Positions 1 to 11,529 of a stretch of DNA of 64,000 nucleotides are shown here, piece by piece. The translations under genes were made by a program, and so were the position numbers. The notes beneath the pieces were generated by a model that saw only the letters and a list, made by a program, of their open reading frames with translations, ran no database searches and was not told where the DNA came from. The first letter of the stretch is position 1. Each line of letters begins with the position of its first letter. The stretch is from Utricularia gibba (Eukaryota > Streptophyta > Magnoliopsida > Lamiales > Lentibulariaceae), in contig NEEC01000017.1 of assembly GCA_002189035.1 (NCBI GenBank), positions 62,001 to 126,000 of the forward strand, written 5' to 3'.

Positions 1-1868
1 TAGTTCCGTCACGGTTGTACAATCTCCACCGTGTGACGGGTAGGTGGGATTCCGCGTAGAGTATTCAATCAACTATTTCAAGTGTTCATTTTTGACCCAT
101 CACAGCTGTGGGTAGCAGCAATGGAAGGAACGTAACCGGTACTCTCAAGTCTTGCCTATGCGGTGCATGCATCAATCATCGTCATCCTCCACACAGTTGA
201 CTCTTTCGCACTCATCCACCCACTCGCTGTATCTGTAGACAAGGTTTCGTAAATAACAAGATTAAACATGCGGTTTGTTTATTTATTTGTTAAAGCGACT
301 CCTTCGTCATGTAGCTGCAAGCACTTACATGTCTATAGCCTCAGAGAGTGCTGCAGAGAGAACGAGGAAGCAAGGTTATTCACTCAGGCAGCGTAATCAA
401 GAAACAAATATTAAATACTTTTGCTGCGGTGAAAGAGCAACAAAGAGAGAGACATGTGATGTTCATTTCAGCATACAGTTTACGGAGGTGCTGAAGCTTT
501 CTTGGCATATCCGACAGGACGCCTCCCCGATCAAGTTCTTCATGTCACTGAAATAAGAAGATCATATTATCATCATCATTTTCGAGCTCCAGGCACCATT
601 CTTTGCGCATGATATTATGGATATGTCAAGGTAATATGGGTACTAATTACATGCGGCATTCGACGCTGGTGGCGTGGCTACAAAAGGGGCAACGAAACAC
701 AGAATCAAGTTTGTTCATCCTCTTCTTGGGTAGTGGCTTAGCCCTTGACTTTCTCTTCCCCATGCTCTGCAAATCTAGGCATTAGCCATAACATGAATAT
801 ATGGTTAGCTGTTAAACGCAAATTTGATCCAAGCGATTTCTTAATATCTACGCTTCCACAGGCATGCGACGACAACCCCTAGCTACAAGAAAAAGGGGGC
901 GGTCGATATCATCATTAAAGAGGCTTGGGAGACGCACGTCCAGACGCCCATAACACACCTAACCTAAAAGAGATCAAGGGGAGAGAAATGAGGAAACCTA
1001 ATCCGAAGTTGATCGCAAGAAACCAGGGAGGAATGAAGCAGGATCTACGCCGGAGCATGAAAGAGAGGCCAGTATTACGTACATGGATCTCCGTTTTTTT
1101 AGCTATTGGACCAATGGCTTCTTAATTCGGCCCATAGGCATGAAGCCCAGCAGAGAGCATCTACGCGCATTTTTGTAATCATGGACGCGGAGCGCTAGCT
1201 AAAATTATTCAAAACAACCCAGCAGGCAGCAGATAAAGAGAATCTTGATTTTGTGCGTTGTTTCTTGAAAGGGAACGCTCTAAATCCTTGTCTTTCTTTT
1301 AAAATCCAAGTGTGTGGCGTGCGCGACTCTTTCATGGGTGAGCGAGCATATAGGAAGGATACCATCTAATAGGTAATACCAAGAAGGGTCAACCTTAACA
1401 GCTAAACAATCCAGTTGCTCTAGAAGAGTCGGATCCGGATCCGGAGCGGGAGCGGGTGCCTGTTAGAGAAAGAGAGAGGGACTGGGAGGGACCAAAAGGA
1501 ATCTTGTTGATGTGGGAGGCGGGCCCTCGTGTATTAAAAGGGGGGGCATCCGGTCTGCTTTCCATGTTTGAAGCCCATTAAAGTTACCACCAACTCTCAT
1601 CAAGACCCCATCCATCCATCTGCCTTCCACTTTCCTGTTTCCAGTCAGTCAGCCCCCCTCCCCTTAACTCGAGGTTTATTCCAATTCCAATTCCATTTTC
1701 CCATTCACATCACCCGCCGCTCTTTCAATGCCCACAAACGCCACCGCACTCATCGCTCCGCTTCGCACACCAACATCGAATTGGAACAAGAATCGTCGCA
1801 ACTGAAGCTTCATCTCTCCCATTCCCACTCTCCTCTCTCTCTGGGGTTTTTTTCATTCCTTTTGGTTC
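1..1868. other. Upstream region without a recognisable gene
   Basis: No convincing coding region is visible. The short open frames here (60-108 codons) show no family resemblance and no exon-like continuity. The last 400 bases become pyrimidine-rich and lead into the kinase start at 1869, so they probably hold its promoter and 5' leader. A GGATCC-type direct duplication sits near 1430-1445. Confidence 0.6.
1531..1540 (+). promoter_or_regulatory. Possible TATA-like element of the kinase gene
   Basis: The string GTATTAAAAG lies about 330 bases before the kinase ATG and is followed by a C/T-rich leader, as expected for a plant promoter. The match to TATAAA is imperfect and no transcript data are available. 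Confidence 0.3.
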
Positions 1869-3245
1869 ATGGGTTGGTTTTCTTGCTCCGCTGAATCCGC
1901 CGTCGCAACCTGCGATTCCCAAAACTGGGAGCTTTTGATCGCCAGGAGCAGACAAGATGACAAACGACGCCCCTTCCAGATCACCGAATTCTCTTTTGCA
2001 GATCTTTGTTCCGCAACGGATGCCTTTTCCGCCAGGAATCTACTAGGGAAGGGCAGCCATGGCTCCGTTTACAGAGCTCAACTAGGAAGCCACCTAGTTG
2101 CCGCAGTGAAGAGGACGAAGCAGCAACCCCATCTCACTGAAACCGCTAATAACGAGGTAGACATTCTATCCAGAATTTATCATCCAGGGCTAGTCAACTT
2201 AATCGGTTTCGCCGTCGATCCCACCAACCGGAAACTCATCGTGGTGGAGCACATGCCCAATGGATCGCTGTACGATCTCCTGCACTGCCCCTCCGTTAAG
2301 CCTCCGGGATGGGTTAAGAGGGCTCGATTCGCGCTGCAGATTGCCAGGACTCTTAATTTTTTGCATTCATCCAGTCCGCCCGTCATTCACCGCGACATTA
2401 AATCCTCCAACGTTTTAATAGACTCCAGATACAACTCCCGAATCAGCGACTTCGGTTTGGCACTTAGAGGAAACGTGGAAGACGTGAGGATGAGGAGCAC
2501 TCCGCCGGCGGGAACGCTGGGATACCTCGATCCCGGCTACCTTGCGCCGGGGGATATCAGCACCAAATCCGACGTCTTTAGTTTCGGAATCCTCCTGCTG
2601 GAGATCATCAGTGGAAGGAACGCCATAGACCTCAACTACAGTCCACAGTCGGTGGTTGAATGGGCAGCGCCATTGATACAATCCGGTAATATCCCCTGGA
2701 TCTATGACCCTCGGTTGGCCCCCCCAGACGACGACGAGGCCCTCCAACAAATGGCAGTTCTGGCAGAAAGTTGCGTGATATCAAAGGCCGTGAATCGGCC
2801 GACGATGGCGGAGGTGGTGGCAACTCTGAACAAGTTGTACCAGCGCTTGAGAAGGCAATCCCAGTTGCGGAGGTGCGTGAGTTTCGGGAGGCGCGTTGAG
2901 AGCGTGGTGAAGGAATCTCGTGTGACCCAGTTCCATTACCAGCCACTCCCAGTCGAGGACGTGTCCCGTAAGTCAGGCGGTGGCCGGAGGAGCGGGAAAG
3001 TGTCATCCAGTACGAGGACTAGGGCAGAGTGCGACGCAGCTGGCGGTGGCTTTACTAGTGCGAGTATTGCAAGGTCCAAATCAACCGGGGCAGCGGGCAC
3101 CACATCGACACCTAGAAGCAATCAGGCGGCTCCCGCTGATCAACGGTGCATGGCCGTAGGTAGCAGCGAGAAGAATAAGATGACCAGAGCGACACTGCGT
3201 AAATCCAGGTCAACGGGGTTCTACATGGGAAGACGATACTACTAA
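1869..3245 (+). CDS. Receptor-like cytoplasmic Ser/Thr kinase (At3g51990-like)
   Basis: Single-exon frame of 458 residues. The kinase domain covers about residues 50-325: glycine loop GKGSHGSVY (60-68), the AVK lysine (K81), an alpha-C glutamate near E96, HRDIKSSN (174-181, RD-type), DFG (194-196) and the activation-segment motif GTLGYLDPGY (215-224). There is no signal peptide or membrane span, so it should be a cytoplasmic receptor-like kinase of the At3g51990-type group, judged by family resemblance. The N-terminus MGWFSC has Gly2 and Cys6, which could permit lipid attachment; this is inference. The C-terminal 130 residues are basic and Ser/Gly-rich and end in KSRSTGFYMGRRYY. The first ATG of the frame is used; it lies just after a pyrimidine-rich leader. 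It converges on the REXO4-like gene with about 230 bases between stops. The substrate is unknown. Confidence 0.93.
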   Translation: MGWFSCSAESAVATCDSQNWELLIARSRQDDKRRPFQITEFSFADLCSATDAFSARNLLGKGSHGSVYRAQLGSHLVAAVKRTKQQPHLTETANNEVDILSRIYHPGLVNLIGFAVDPTNRKLIVVEHMPNGSLYDLLHCPSVKPPGWVKRARFALQIARTLNFLHSSSPPVIHRDIKSSNVLIDSRYNSRISDFGLALRGNVEDVRMRSTPPAGTLGYLDPGYLAPGDISTKSDVFSFGILLLEIISGRNAIDLNYSPQSVVEWAAPLIQSGNIPWIYDPRLAPPDDDEALQQMAVLAESCVISKAVNRPTMAEVVATLNKLYQRLRRQSQLRRCVSFGRRVESVVKESRVTQFHYQPLPVEDVSRKSGGGRRSGKVSSSTRTRAECDAAGGGFTSASIARSKSTGAAGTTSTPRSNQAAPADQRCMAVGSSEKNKMTRATLRKSRSTGFYMGRRYY

Positions 3246-3471
3246 CCGTCAACCGGGGTGGTGAGTCGACACCACTCACCCGTGGTTGAAATTTAAAAAA
3301 ATGTGGATTTTAGATCACAAACAATGAATATTGCTTTTAATCTGGTTGATGGTCAAGGGAAGATTAAACGCTCATCACATTCAACACTAATTGAAAACGC
3401 TTACAACAAATCCCTTCGACTTCAATAGTTGGAGTTGGGTTCCTGCGTGCCGTGCCGTGCCGTGACAGCGG

Positions 3472-5199
3472 TCATGATCCTTCAACAGCAGTCAGCTTTT
3501 TCTTACGCTGGCGATTTTTCCGCTTCTCCTTGAGCCTTGTCAAATCCTTTACATACTTTTCCCAGTGCATTCTGTTTTTATGGTAAAGCACCATAGCTGC
3601 GCGTGCATCTTGTATCTGAAATGAAATCAAATGATATGGTTTTGTTTTTAATACCCACCACCATCATCTAATCGAAGCAGAGTCCAGCAGAACAGTTCCA
3701 AACCAAGTAAAAAATTACCGGACAATGCTCGCCGATTTGGATGTCAACACCGAGGAACTCTGCAGCAAGATTCTTGAGAGAACGACTTCGCCCATTCCTA
3801 GCCATCGAAACATTTCACTATTTACAAAATCCAAATTCATCAGAAAGGCCAAATATGTGTGTACCTTAGGAACGGTGGGTACCCAGATGTATCTCGTATA
3901 TCCTTCTTGGGATGACTAAGCATCAGTGCCTAGCATCATCCATTAGCACAAACTGTAACACCTGATCAAAACGCTAACTCTTAACGTAAAGGTTGTGGAC
4001 ATTTGTAAAAGTACTTTAAGATCATTGTGCAGTGCATGGCCTACGAGGACCTTGCCCTTGATCATCTCGGACACTTTCTTCTGGACATGGCTAAACTTCA
4101 TAGCTGTCACCAACAATCCAGAGGGAATATTTAGGCTTGGAACACAATCAGGCACAGGTATTGTAGTTTTCTTTCGGGACTGTTGAGGAAAAATAGACAT
4201 TACTTACCCTTCCGTAAGTGCCGTGGTCGAATACCGCTAACTCCCGTGCGGAAGTCTACTACATCCTCCAGAGGCCGCACATATTCATCAATTAAGACAT
4301 TACCATATTTGTTTACCTGTGCAATGATGGGGAAAGTGAATTACTAACAGAATGCAAGATTGTCCAGACTCAAACACAGCAAGAAAATACAGGCCTTTTC
4401 AAAAAGCATACGTTATTTTTTCACAGTAACGAAGCAGAGGTCTGCTAGTTAGCTTAACAAAACACCATAAACGATGGCATCACCAAAGCGACAATACGTT
4501 ACACTGCAACAGCTTATTCAGACAGAGGGCATTATCACAACAAATTTGGCAAAGAGAATAGTAACAATATGAAGGCATACAAGTGCAATTCTCCCAAGAG
4601 CACTTTTGTTTCCAAGCGAGCTGACGCCAACCATCTCGCAGTCCATAGCAACAGTATCCGTGAGACTGCAAAATCCGTCACTAACTAAGAGTTCAAACTA
4701 TGTAGATAAAGGAATTCAACCTAGGGAGGCCAGAAAATGTAAAATCAAAGGCACTAAAGCAAACACTTGACTTAAGCCCACCTGCTGTCAGAACAAGTGG
4801 GGATCAGAGGATTTGGTTTCACTGCATCAGAATCCTCTTCTCGCATACATTTTCGTTTCCCTTTGGTTACGAAAATCGAATCAAGTAAAAGCCACAATAA
4901 CATTCAAATCAAAATTTTGGTTCAACGACAAAACGTGCACTCATAAGAGAATTATAAGCAAGTGCGACATATAACCTAATATGATTGAGTCAACGTTCAT
5001 CCCCACGTCATGCCGGGGACCCTGGCTCACGGAACCATTGCTCCTCAGTTTCTGCAGAGCAAGCATCTGATCAGAGATGACAACACGAGAAAACGCCTAC
5101 ATCATCCGTCATAAGCAACACGATTCCGGAGAGAACCTGATGAAGTTGAACCCAATTTGGGTTGAGACATTTTCTAGGGTTTTTTGCTTCGTTGGACAT
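3472..5199 (-). CDS. REXO4-like 3'-5' RNA exonuclease (DEDDh family), 9 exons
   Basis: Nine exons can be followed by GT-AG boundaries and continuous reading: 5137-5199, 5021-5066, 4782-4860, 4581-4665, 4208-4316, 4015-4103, 3865-3929, 3719-3797 and 3472-3615. They total 759 bases, 252 residues plus stop. The start MSNEAKNPRK leads to LNPNWVQL, typical of plant REXO4-like proteins. Exonuclease motifs are all present: AMDCEMVGV (Exo I, Asp and Glu), GHALHNDLK (Exo II, Asp) and GEHCPIQDARA (Exo III, His and Asp). The C-terminus is a lysine/arginine-rich tail ending KKLTAVEGS, suggesting nuclear or nucleolar location. REXO4 relatives trim structured RNA, including pre-rRNA. An upstream in-frame ATG at 5280 exists, but 5199 fits the family start better. 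Exon calls are by eye; the gene looks intact. Confidence 0.88.
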
Positions 5200-5420
5200 C
5201 CTTGCGACGGCTGTCTGGCATCCGGCGGCGTCCTCTCCTCTGTGTAACGGGCTTGATGTTATAAAACACTGGAGAGTCATATATGGGCTTCACGGATCTT
5301 GTCGTGTGGGGAACACACGTGTACGGTTGTAGACAGTACAGTATTATGATTTTGTTAAGGGGATTTTAATGACAAAATTATCATTTTATTCTTTGAAATT
5401 ACTATGTTTTTCATTTCTTT
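5200..5420. other. Upstream region of the REXO4-like gene
   Basis: This holds the probable promoter and leader of the minus-strand exonuclease gene, then AT-rich sequence up to the Athila-like insertion. The last five bases, TCTTT at 5416-5420, are the left copy of that element's target site duplication. Confidence 0.5.
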
Positions 5421-6560
5421 TGATGTTGATTCTGCAAGTGCACAAAAATCATCGAAGTAATAAAATAAGATCGTATTCATAGGGAATTATTATTAGAATT
5501 CTCTTTTCAAAACAAAGACTTAAAAAAGTTGAAAACAAAAAAAGATTTGGTTTTTGAAAACAATAAGAAAAGTGGATTTGGATCTAAAATCCATCTTACT
5601 TGAAATTCGCCATTTCATATGTGCAAACCTTGAAAACTGACTTGCTTGCGCAAGTTTTGAGGGTGTTATACTACAATATTGCTACTCGGTGACCATTATG
5701 GCACCGTCCCTTGTTTTGTGGGATTATAGAATCAATCACGCCACCAGAGTCATTTCACCTCTTGTGATAACCCATGTTTTCCCCACACCTAAATCTAACC
5801 CCTACACCTCACACCTCGTAGACAGATTAGACAGAATGTGCCTTACCAACGATATCCGATTGAGCCATTCTCCTTAGATGCTAAAAATCATGTTGGTAAA
5901 GAAAACGTTGCGAAAAACAGAATCAGAACTGAAATTAAATGTTAAAAAACATAGTAAGACAGTCACACGCGCAGAACTTGCATAAGCAAGGTTTCACAAC
6001 AGATCCTCAGCCGCAAGCACTCACATGCGCATGTTCGACTCTAAACAACAAAAGTTGATGGAAAACGAAAGTAAAGGAATCCAAAACATGCTAGACTCGA
6101 TTCTAAACCCTAAATTGACTCTCTGGTCATCCACCTTGACTAACTTTTGATCTTCACGTTTGGATCTTTATATAATGGTGGAGACTGATCGGGCTTTCTT
6201 AATGGGCTCACATCAAATCTTCTATTCGGATCTTCTAAGATTTGATACAAATCTTCTAGGATAAGATCCAACTTTTCTAAGATAAAATGCGAATCTTATC
6301 TTATCCGAGAATCTTTGACCGAATGTTCATCCAGATAGACCGAATCTTTGCCTCCATCAAAGTAGCTCGAAAATCCCCCAAATTATGCCAAAATTATCAT
6401 GAAAAATCACAAAACACACTTTCCCTCCAAAAAGATCAAAATTGTATGAAAGATATAAAATTCTTCTAAAAACATAAGAAAAGTAGGATAAAAAGAATGC
6501 AAAACCCATTTAAGTGAGTCTTAAAAAGCAAAAATATAAATGATACAAAATCACTTATCA
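5421..6560 (-). repeat. 3' LTR of the Athila-like element
   Basis: Aligns by eye along its length with 13881-15120. Read on the minus strand it begins TGATAAGTGATTTTG, and its other end on the plus strand is TGATGTTGATTC. It lacks about 60 bases near its left end that the other LTR has, plus a segment equivalent to about 14401-14460. One exact CTTGCGCAAG is at 5645-5654, with a relaxed version CTTGCATAAGCAAG near 5967. Confidence 0.92.
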
Positions 6561-6576
6561 ACTCCCCCACACTTAA
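6561..6576 (-). other. Polypurine tract of the Athila-like element
   Basis: On the minus strand the sequence is TTTAAGTGTGGGGGAG followed by T and then the LTR start TGATAAGTG. This is the usual plus-strand priming site directly upstream of an Athila/Tat 3' LTR. Confidence 0.8.
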
Positions 6577-7904
6577 ATGTTTGCTTGTCCTCAAGCAATT
6601 GTTCAAGGCATTTTCCTTCAAAATAGTAACTTGCAAATATAGTTAAGGCAACAATATGCCTAAGTTGTTCAATGGCATACCATACCCTAGCCCCCCTTGC
6701 ACGTAGCTACTCTTCACATGTGTCACTCAATACGCTCAAGAAGAGAAATCCATAAGAGGGTAAGATTAAAAAGGTTCACTCAATACCTGAATGTAGGCGA
6801 GTCAGTGAACTTGCGCAAGTGATCTACCAGTTTCAGCAGGCTTGTGCAATCATGAGGTCTTTTTTTTTCGGGTTGTAGCGCGCAGGAGATTGAGACAGGT
6901 GGGAAATTCGGTTGGAGGCTTCATTTCATGGGTAATAAGGAGTGAACATCCATCAAACAGTTCTGCCATGCTTGTCCTTTGATTTTCGTACTCCAATAAA
7001 CTCCTCTTTCAGTTTTATGGCTTGTTCCAATCTTTCACTCTCTTTTCTCTCTTCTTCTCATCTTCTTCTTCTCTTTTTCTTTTTTTTTCTTCTCTTTTTT
7101 TTTTTAAATCAACTCTCTTTTGAACAAGATGTTATTGAAAATCCTTTCATAAATTGTTGAGCTAGAGCTTGATCAGTGAATTAAAAATTGCTCTCAACTT
7201 TTCTTCTTTGTAATAGAGCTCCTGGTTCTACAACTTGCGCAAGCAAACGAATAGAACTATTTTCCAGATGCTCATTCCTTGGGTCAAGAGAAATTGATGT
7301 AGGCTATAATTGACAAAACGGATTTGGCTTCTAATGTGGGGATCCAAATAAAAGCTTTTAGGCCAAGCGGGTCTCACTAAGTGGATTCATGGTGGGATAT
7401 TGGGATAAAACAAGGCAAATCCTAGTGCCTCAATCCTTTTGCACAAGACCTGTAGAATAACTCAGCAGTATGCACAAGAACAAGTCTATGATCATTCTAC
7501 ATTCAAGTCACTCATAATGAAAAGAGAATGATCTTCTCACCAAGAAACTAGGGCTATGTAGCTTGCGCAAGGAACACAAAGTAATCAGCATGCCAAGAAA
7601 CAACATAGCAACAAGCATACCAAAATTCTAATTTACAGCAATTATCTCGAAAAAATAATACCAAAAATAGATGTCTAAGTTCCAGCAAAACATAAAATGC
7701 AAGGAGTTGATCAATGAAATATATGCCAAATTTCAAAAAAAAATTTAAAGGTATAAAAAAAACAATCTAAAAAGTAAACTATTCCCCCCACACTTAAATA
7801 ACATCTTGTTCTCAAGATGGGCAGAAACACTTACCTTTCGTCAGGTGCTCTGATGTATCTAATAGTGTGGAATTTTTCATCAAAAGTATCCATTGCACCT
7901 GTGA
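6577..7904 (-). other. Non-coding 3' region between integrase and 3' LTR
   Basis: About 1.3 kb between the integrase tail and the polypurine tract. It has no recognisable frame and no env-like protein, and includes a T/C-rich run near 7020-7105. Exact CTTGCGCAAG copies occur at 6810, 7234 and 7562, so the palindrome is as dense here as in coding parts. A second TTTAAGTGTGGGGGGAAT-like string near 7785-7802 looks like an additional polypurine-like tract. Confidence 0.55.
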
Positions 7905-9349
7905 TTATTGAAGAGAAGGAAGAAAAGAAAAACAATGCAAGAGAAAATCGAAAATAAAATAACTAAAAGGGAAATCGCTTGTTTTTGTGTGGCAAGAAGC
8001 AAACCATAGGTCTTTTTCATGAAGGTGGGGGTGGTTAGAGAGATCCACTGGAACATGCAATGTGTCCATGGAAGATTTTACCCCTTCATGAAACCGTTTC
8101 AATCTCTGAATATTTACTGTAAATTCTCCATGATCAGGATGAGTGATGAGGACTGCTCCACTGCGGTAGATTTTCTTGATGGTGTATGATCCACGCCATC
8201 TGGACTTGAGCTTTCCTGGAAATAAACGAAAACGAGAATTAAATAACAAAACTGTGTCACCTTCTGCCAAGCCTTCGTTTGTTCCTTGTACAGTTTTGCA
8301 TTTTCGTAGGCACTCATCCTTAGCTCGTCCAACTCTTGGAGTTGCAAGATCCTTTGCTCTTCAGTAGCCTTGGCATCCAAATTTAATTCTTTGATAGCCT
8401 AATATGCCTTTTGCTCTAATTCCACAGGCAAGTGACAAGCTTTCCCATAAACCAAACGATAAGGGGAGGTCCCTTAGGGAGTCTTATACGCTGTGCGATA
8501 AGCCCATAAAGCATCAGTTAATTTGATTGCCCAATCCTTGCAGGTTTTGCCCACCGTACGCTCCAGAATCCCGTTCAATTCCCTGTTAGTTACCTCCACT
8601 TGTCCGTAGGTTTGTGGGTGATATGGGGTTGATGCCCTGTGTCCTACTCCATACTTGCGCAAGAGCTTCCGGAATTCTCTTTCAATGAATTGTTTTCCTC
8701 CATCACTTATGACATATCTTGGCGCACCAAACCTGGGTAGAATGATCTTTTCGAAGAGCTTAATTACAGCTCTTGTATCAGCTGCTGGAACCACGATAGC
8801 TTCTGCCTATTTTGAGACATAATCCACCACCACAAGAATTTGAGTGTTGCCATATGAAGATGGAAAGGGTCCCATAAAATCCAGCCCCCAAACATCGAAA
8901 ATTTCCACCTCCAGGATATATGTCATGGGTCCTTCATCTCTCCTGAAAATAAAACCCGCATGCTGACATGGTTCGCATGCTTGAACAAATGCCCTCACAT
9001 CATGATTCATGGTGGGCCAATAAAATCCAAATTCAAGAATTTTGAAGAGTGTTTTTGATGCTGCTAGATGCCCTCTATATGGTGATGAATGGTAATGCCA
9101 AATAACATCCCTTACCTCCTCTGGTGGTAGGCATCTTCTGATAATCCCATTAGCACAACGTTTGAAAAGCAGAGGTTCTTCCCAGAAATAATGCCTCGCT
9201 TGCGCAAGGAAGCGCCTCCGCTGGTTGAAGTTTAGATTCTGGGGCAAGACTCCTCCAACGAGATAATTGACAAAATCATCATACCATGGTAGATTGCCGT
9301 CTTGGATAACAAGGATACGTTCTGTGGGGAAAGAATCATTAATGGGCAA
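7905..9349 (-). pseudogene. Integrase of the Athila-like element, broken
   Basis: The zinc-binding HHCC region is visible in the 9349-8807 frame (HYHSSPYRGH then CEPC), followed by the core with GLDFMGPFPSS, ISDGG and the VEVTNRE glutamate, so D, D and E are present. A stop replaces the Trp expected after DYVSK at about 8807, another follows AYKTP at about 8474, and a further stop lies near 8400. The C-terminal part (8270-8080) keeps NSRFRLFPGKLKSRWRG. Palindromes at 8654 (coding LRK) and 9199 (coding LAQ) lie inside the frame. Confidence 0.88.
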
Positions 9350-9369
9350 CTCCCCACACTTGTTTCAAG

Positions 9370-10185
9370 CTATAGGCATGACAAATGATCAGCTACTCCA
9401 TTTTCCTTGCCCTTCTTGTCACGAATTTCAAAATCAAATTCTTGGAGAAGTAGTATCCATCTTATCAACCTGGGTTTCGATTCCTGCTTGCTCAAAAGAT
9501 ATTTTAAGGCAGCATGATCCGTGTGAACAATTACCTTTGCACTCAGCAAGTAGGACTTGAATTTTTCAATGGCAAACACAATTGCCAGCAACTCCTTTTT
9601 TGTGGTTTTGTAGTTCATTTAGGCTATATTGAGAGTTTTGTTGGCATAATAAATCACATGAATTACCTTGTCTTTTTTCTGTCCAAGAACAGCCCCTACA
9701 GCACAATCACTTGCATCACACATCAGTTCAAATGGCAAGGTCCAATCTGGTGGTTGAAGAATGAGTTCAGTGATAAGAGCTTGCTTCAGCGTGTTGAAGT
9801 CATGCACACATTCTGCATCAAAACAAAAATTCGTGTCTTGTGCAAGTAGCGCTGTTAGTGAGCGAGAAATGTGAGAAAAATTAACCATAAATCTCCTATA
9901 AAATCCTACATGCCCCACGAAGATTTTGATCCCTTTTACCGTAGTTGGTGCTGGTAATTTTTCAATCACCTCGATTTTTGCTGGATCTACTTGAATGCCT
10001 TTAGAAGAAATGTGATGTCCAAGCACAATGCCTTCTTCAATCATAAAATGACATTTCTCCCAATTGAGTACCAAGTTGCACTCAATACACCTTTCCAAAA
10101 TGATGCCTAAGTACTGCAAACATGAATCTAAATCAGTCCCATAAATAGATATATCATTCATAAATACCTCGATGATCTTCTCCAC
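9370..10185 (-). pseudogene. Reverse transcriptase C-terminal part and RNase H, broken
   Basis: 10185-9619 holds the end of the RT palm and the connection, including FMND where this lineage has FMDD, then GHHISSKGIQVDPAKI and FVGHVGFYRRF. 9618-9370 holds RNase H with the [13 protein letters not shown] glutamate, [10 protein letters not shown] aspartate and [13 protein letters not shown] stop near 9619 separates them. The N for D change at the first of the paired catalytic aspartates (codon AAT in place of GAT, at about 10156-10158) should abolish polymerisation. Confidence 0.9.
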
Positions 10186-10206
10186 GTGTTCTGAAAAAAA
10201 TGACTG

Positions 10207-11529
10207 TCATGCATGTTGAAGAGTTCTAGGAGCATTGCACAAACTGAATGGCATTCTCTTGTATGCAAAGGTGCCAAAAGGACAAGTAAATGTGGTCTTG
10301 TGTTGATCTTCCGAATGAATTGGAATCTGAAAATATCTGAAATAACCATCAAGGAAACAATAGAAAGCTTGGTTACTTAACCTTTCCAGAATTTGATCAA
10401 TAAATGGCAATGGGTAATGATCCTTTCTAGTGGCATCATTGACTTTCCGAAAATCTATACACATCCTCCAGCCAGTGACCTTGCGCAAGGGGATGAGGTC
10501 TCCCTTCTCGTTTTGTGTCACTGTCATGCCTCCTTTTTTTGGTACGTAGTGTATTGGGCTAACCCATTGGCTATATGAAATAGAGTAGATGATCTCAGCA
10601 TCTAGTAATTTTAGAATTTTTTTTTTAATCACCTCCTTTAGCATAGGATTTGCCTGCCTTTGTGGTTGCACAATTGGTCTTGCCTCAGCTTCCAAATAAA
10701 TCCGATGAGTGCAGAATTGAGGGTGAAGCCCTTTCAAGTCATCCAAGGTGTACCCAATGGTTTGTCGGCGCTTGCGCAAGACATCCAGCAGCATTTGGGT
10801 GTGGTATTCACTCAATCCTGCGTTCACAATCACTGGGTAAGTGTGATATTCCTCAAGAAATTCGTACCTCAATGATGGTGGCAGCTTCTTCAACTCAATT
10901 TTGCTTCCAGCATCAAGTTCCTTCTTTGTTAGTGGAGCCATCATTGGTGTGTCATCTGGAGTGTCTTCTTTTTCATCCTGCAGAAGATTTACATCCTGAA
11001 TTTCATGCAAAAAAACTGCTTGTGCATGCTCCTGCATAACAGCATCTTTCGCTTCCCCTTGCGCAAGCTCGTCACAGTCAAATCGTTTCATTGCGTGATC
11101 AACATTGAACTCCAGTTCTTCTTCTCCGAATCTGAGTGTCAATTTCCCTATTCTAAAATCAATGAAGGCTCCTGTGGTTGCCATAAAGGGTCTCCCAAAA
11201 ATAATTGGTACCTCCACATCAAGTGCCATATCCAAAACAACAAAATCACAAGAAACAAAATATTTTCCAATTTTTACCGGCACGTTTTCTACTACGCCTT
11301 CAGGATTCTTCATAGATTTATCAGCAAATACCAGCTGAATTTTTGTGGTTCTCAGCTCCTCAAGATTCAATGCTTTGAATAAAGAATAAGACATCAAGCT
11401 GATACTTGACCCAATATCATACAAGCACTTCTCAAAATTGCTTCTTCCAATGATACAAGGGACTGAAAAAATTCCAGAATTTGCATGCTTTTGAATCAGC
11501 CCATCACATCTGTGAATGGAATTTCGCAT
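10207..11529 (-). pseudogene. Aspartic protease and N-terminal reverse transcriptase
   Basis: One 440-codon open frame. The protease active site is YDIGSSISLM, a D-x-G-S version of the D-L-G-A seen in relatives, followed by ILGRPF-like IIFGRPFMAT. The RT part has VTGWRMCIDFRKVN, FLDGYFRYFQI (the usual G is R) and PFSLCNAP (the usual G is S). A frame break separates it from the catalytic FMND segment. Palindromes at 10480, 10771 and 11058 are in frame, coding LRK, LRK and LAQ. Confidence 0.88.

Noticed and set aside
275-1125. Three open frames of 60-93 codons upstream of the kinase
   Set aside because: No domain resemblance, no exon continuity and composition like non-coding DNA.
5200-5280. 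N-terminal extension of the REXO4-like protein from the ATG at 5280
   Set aside because: Family members begin close to the LNPNW segment; the extension has no resemblance.
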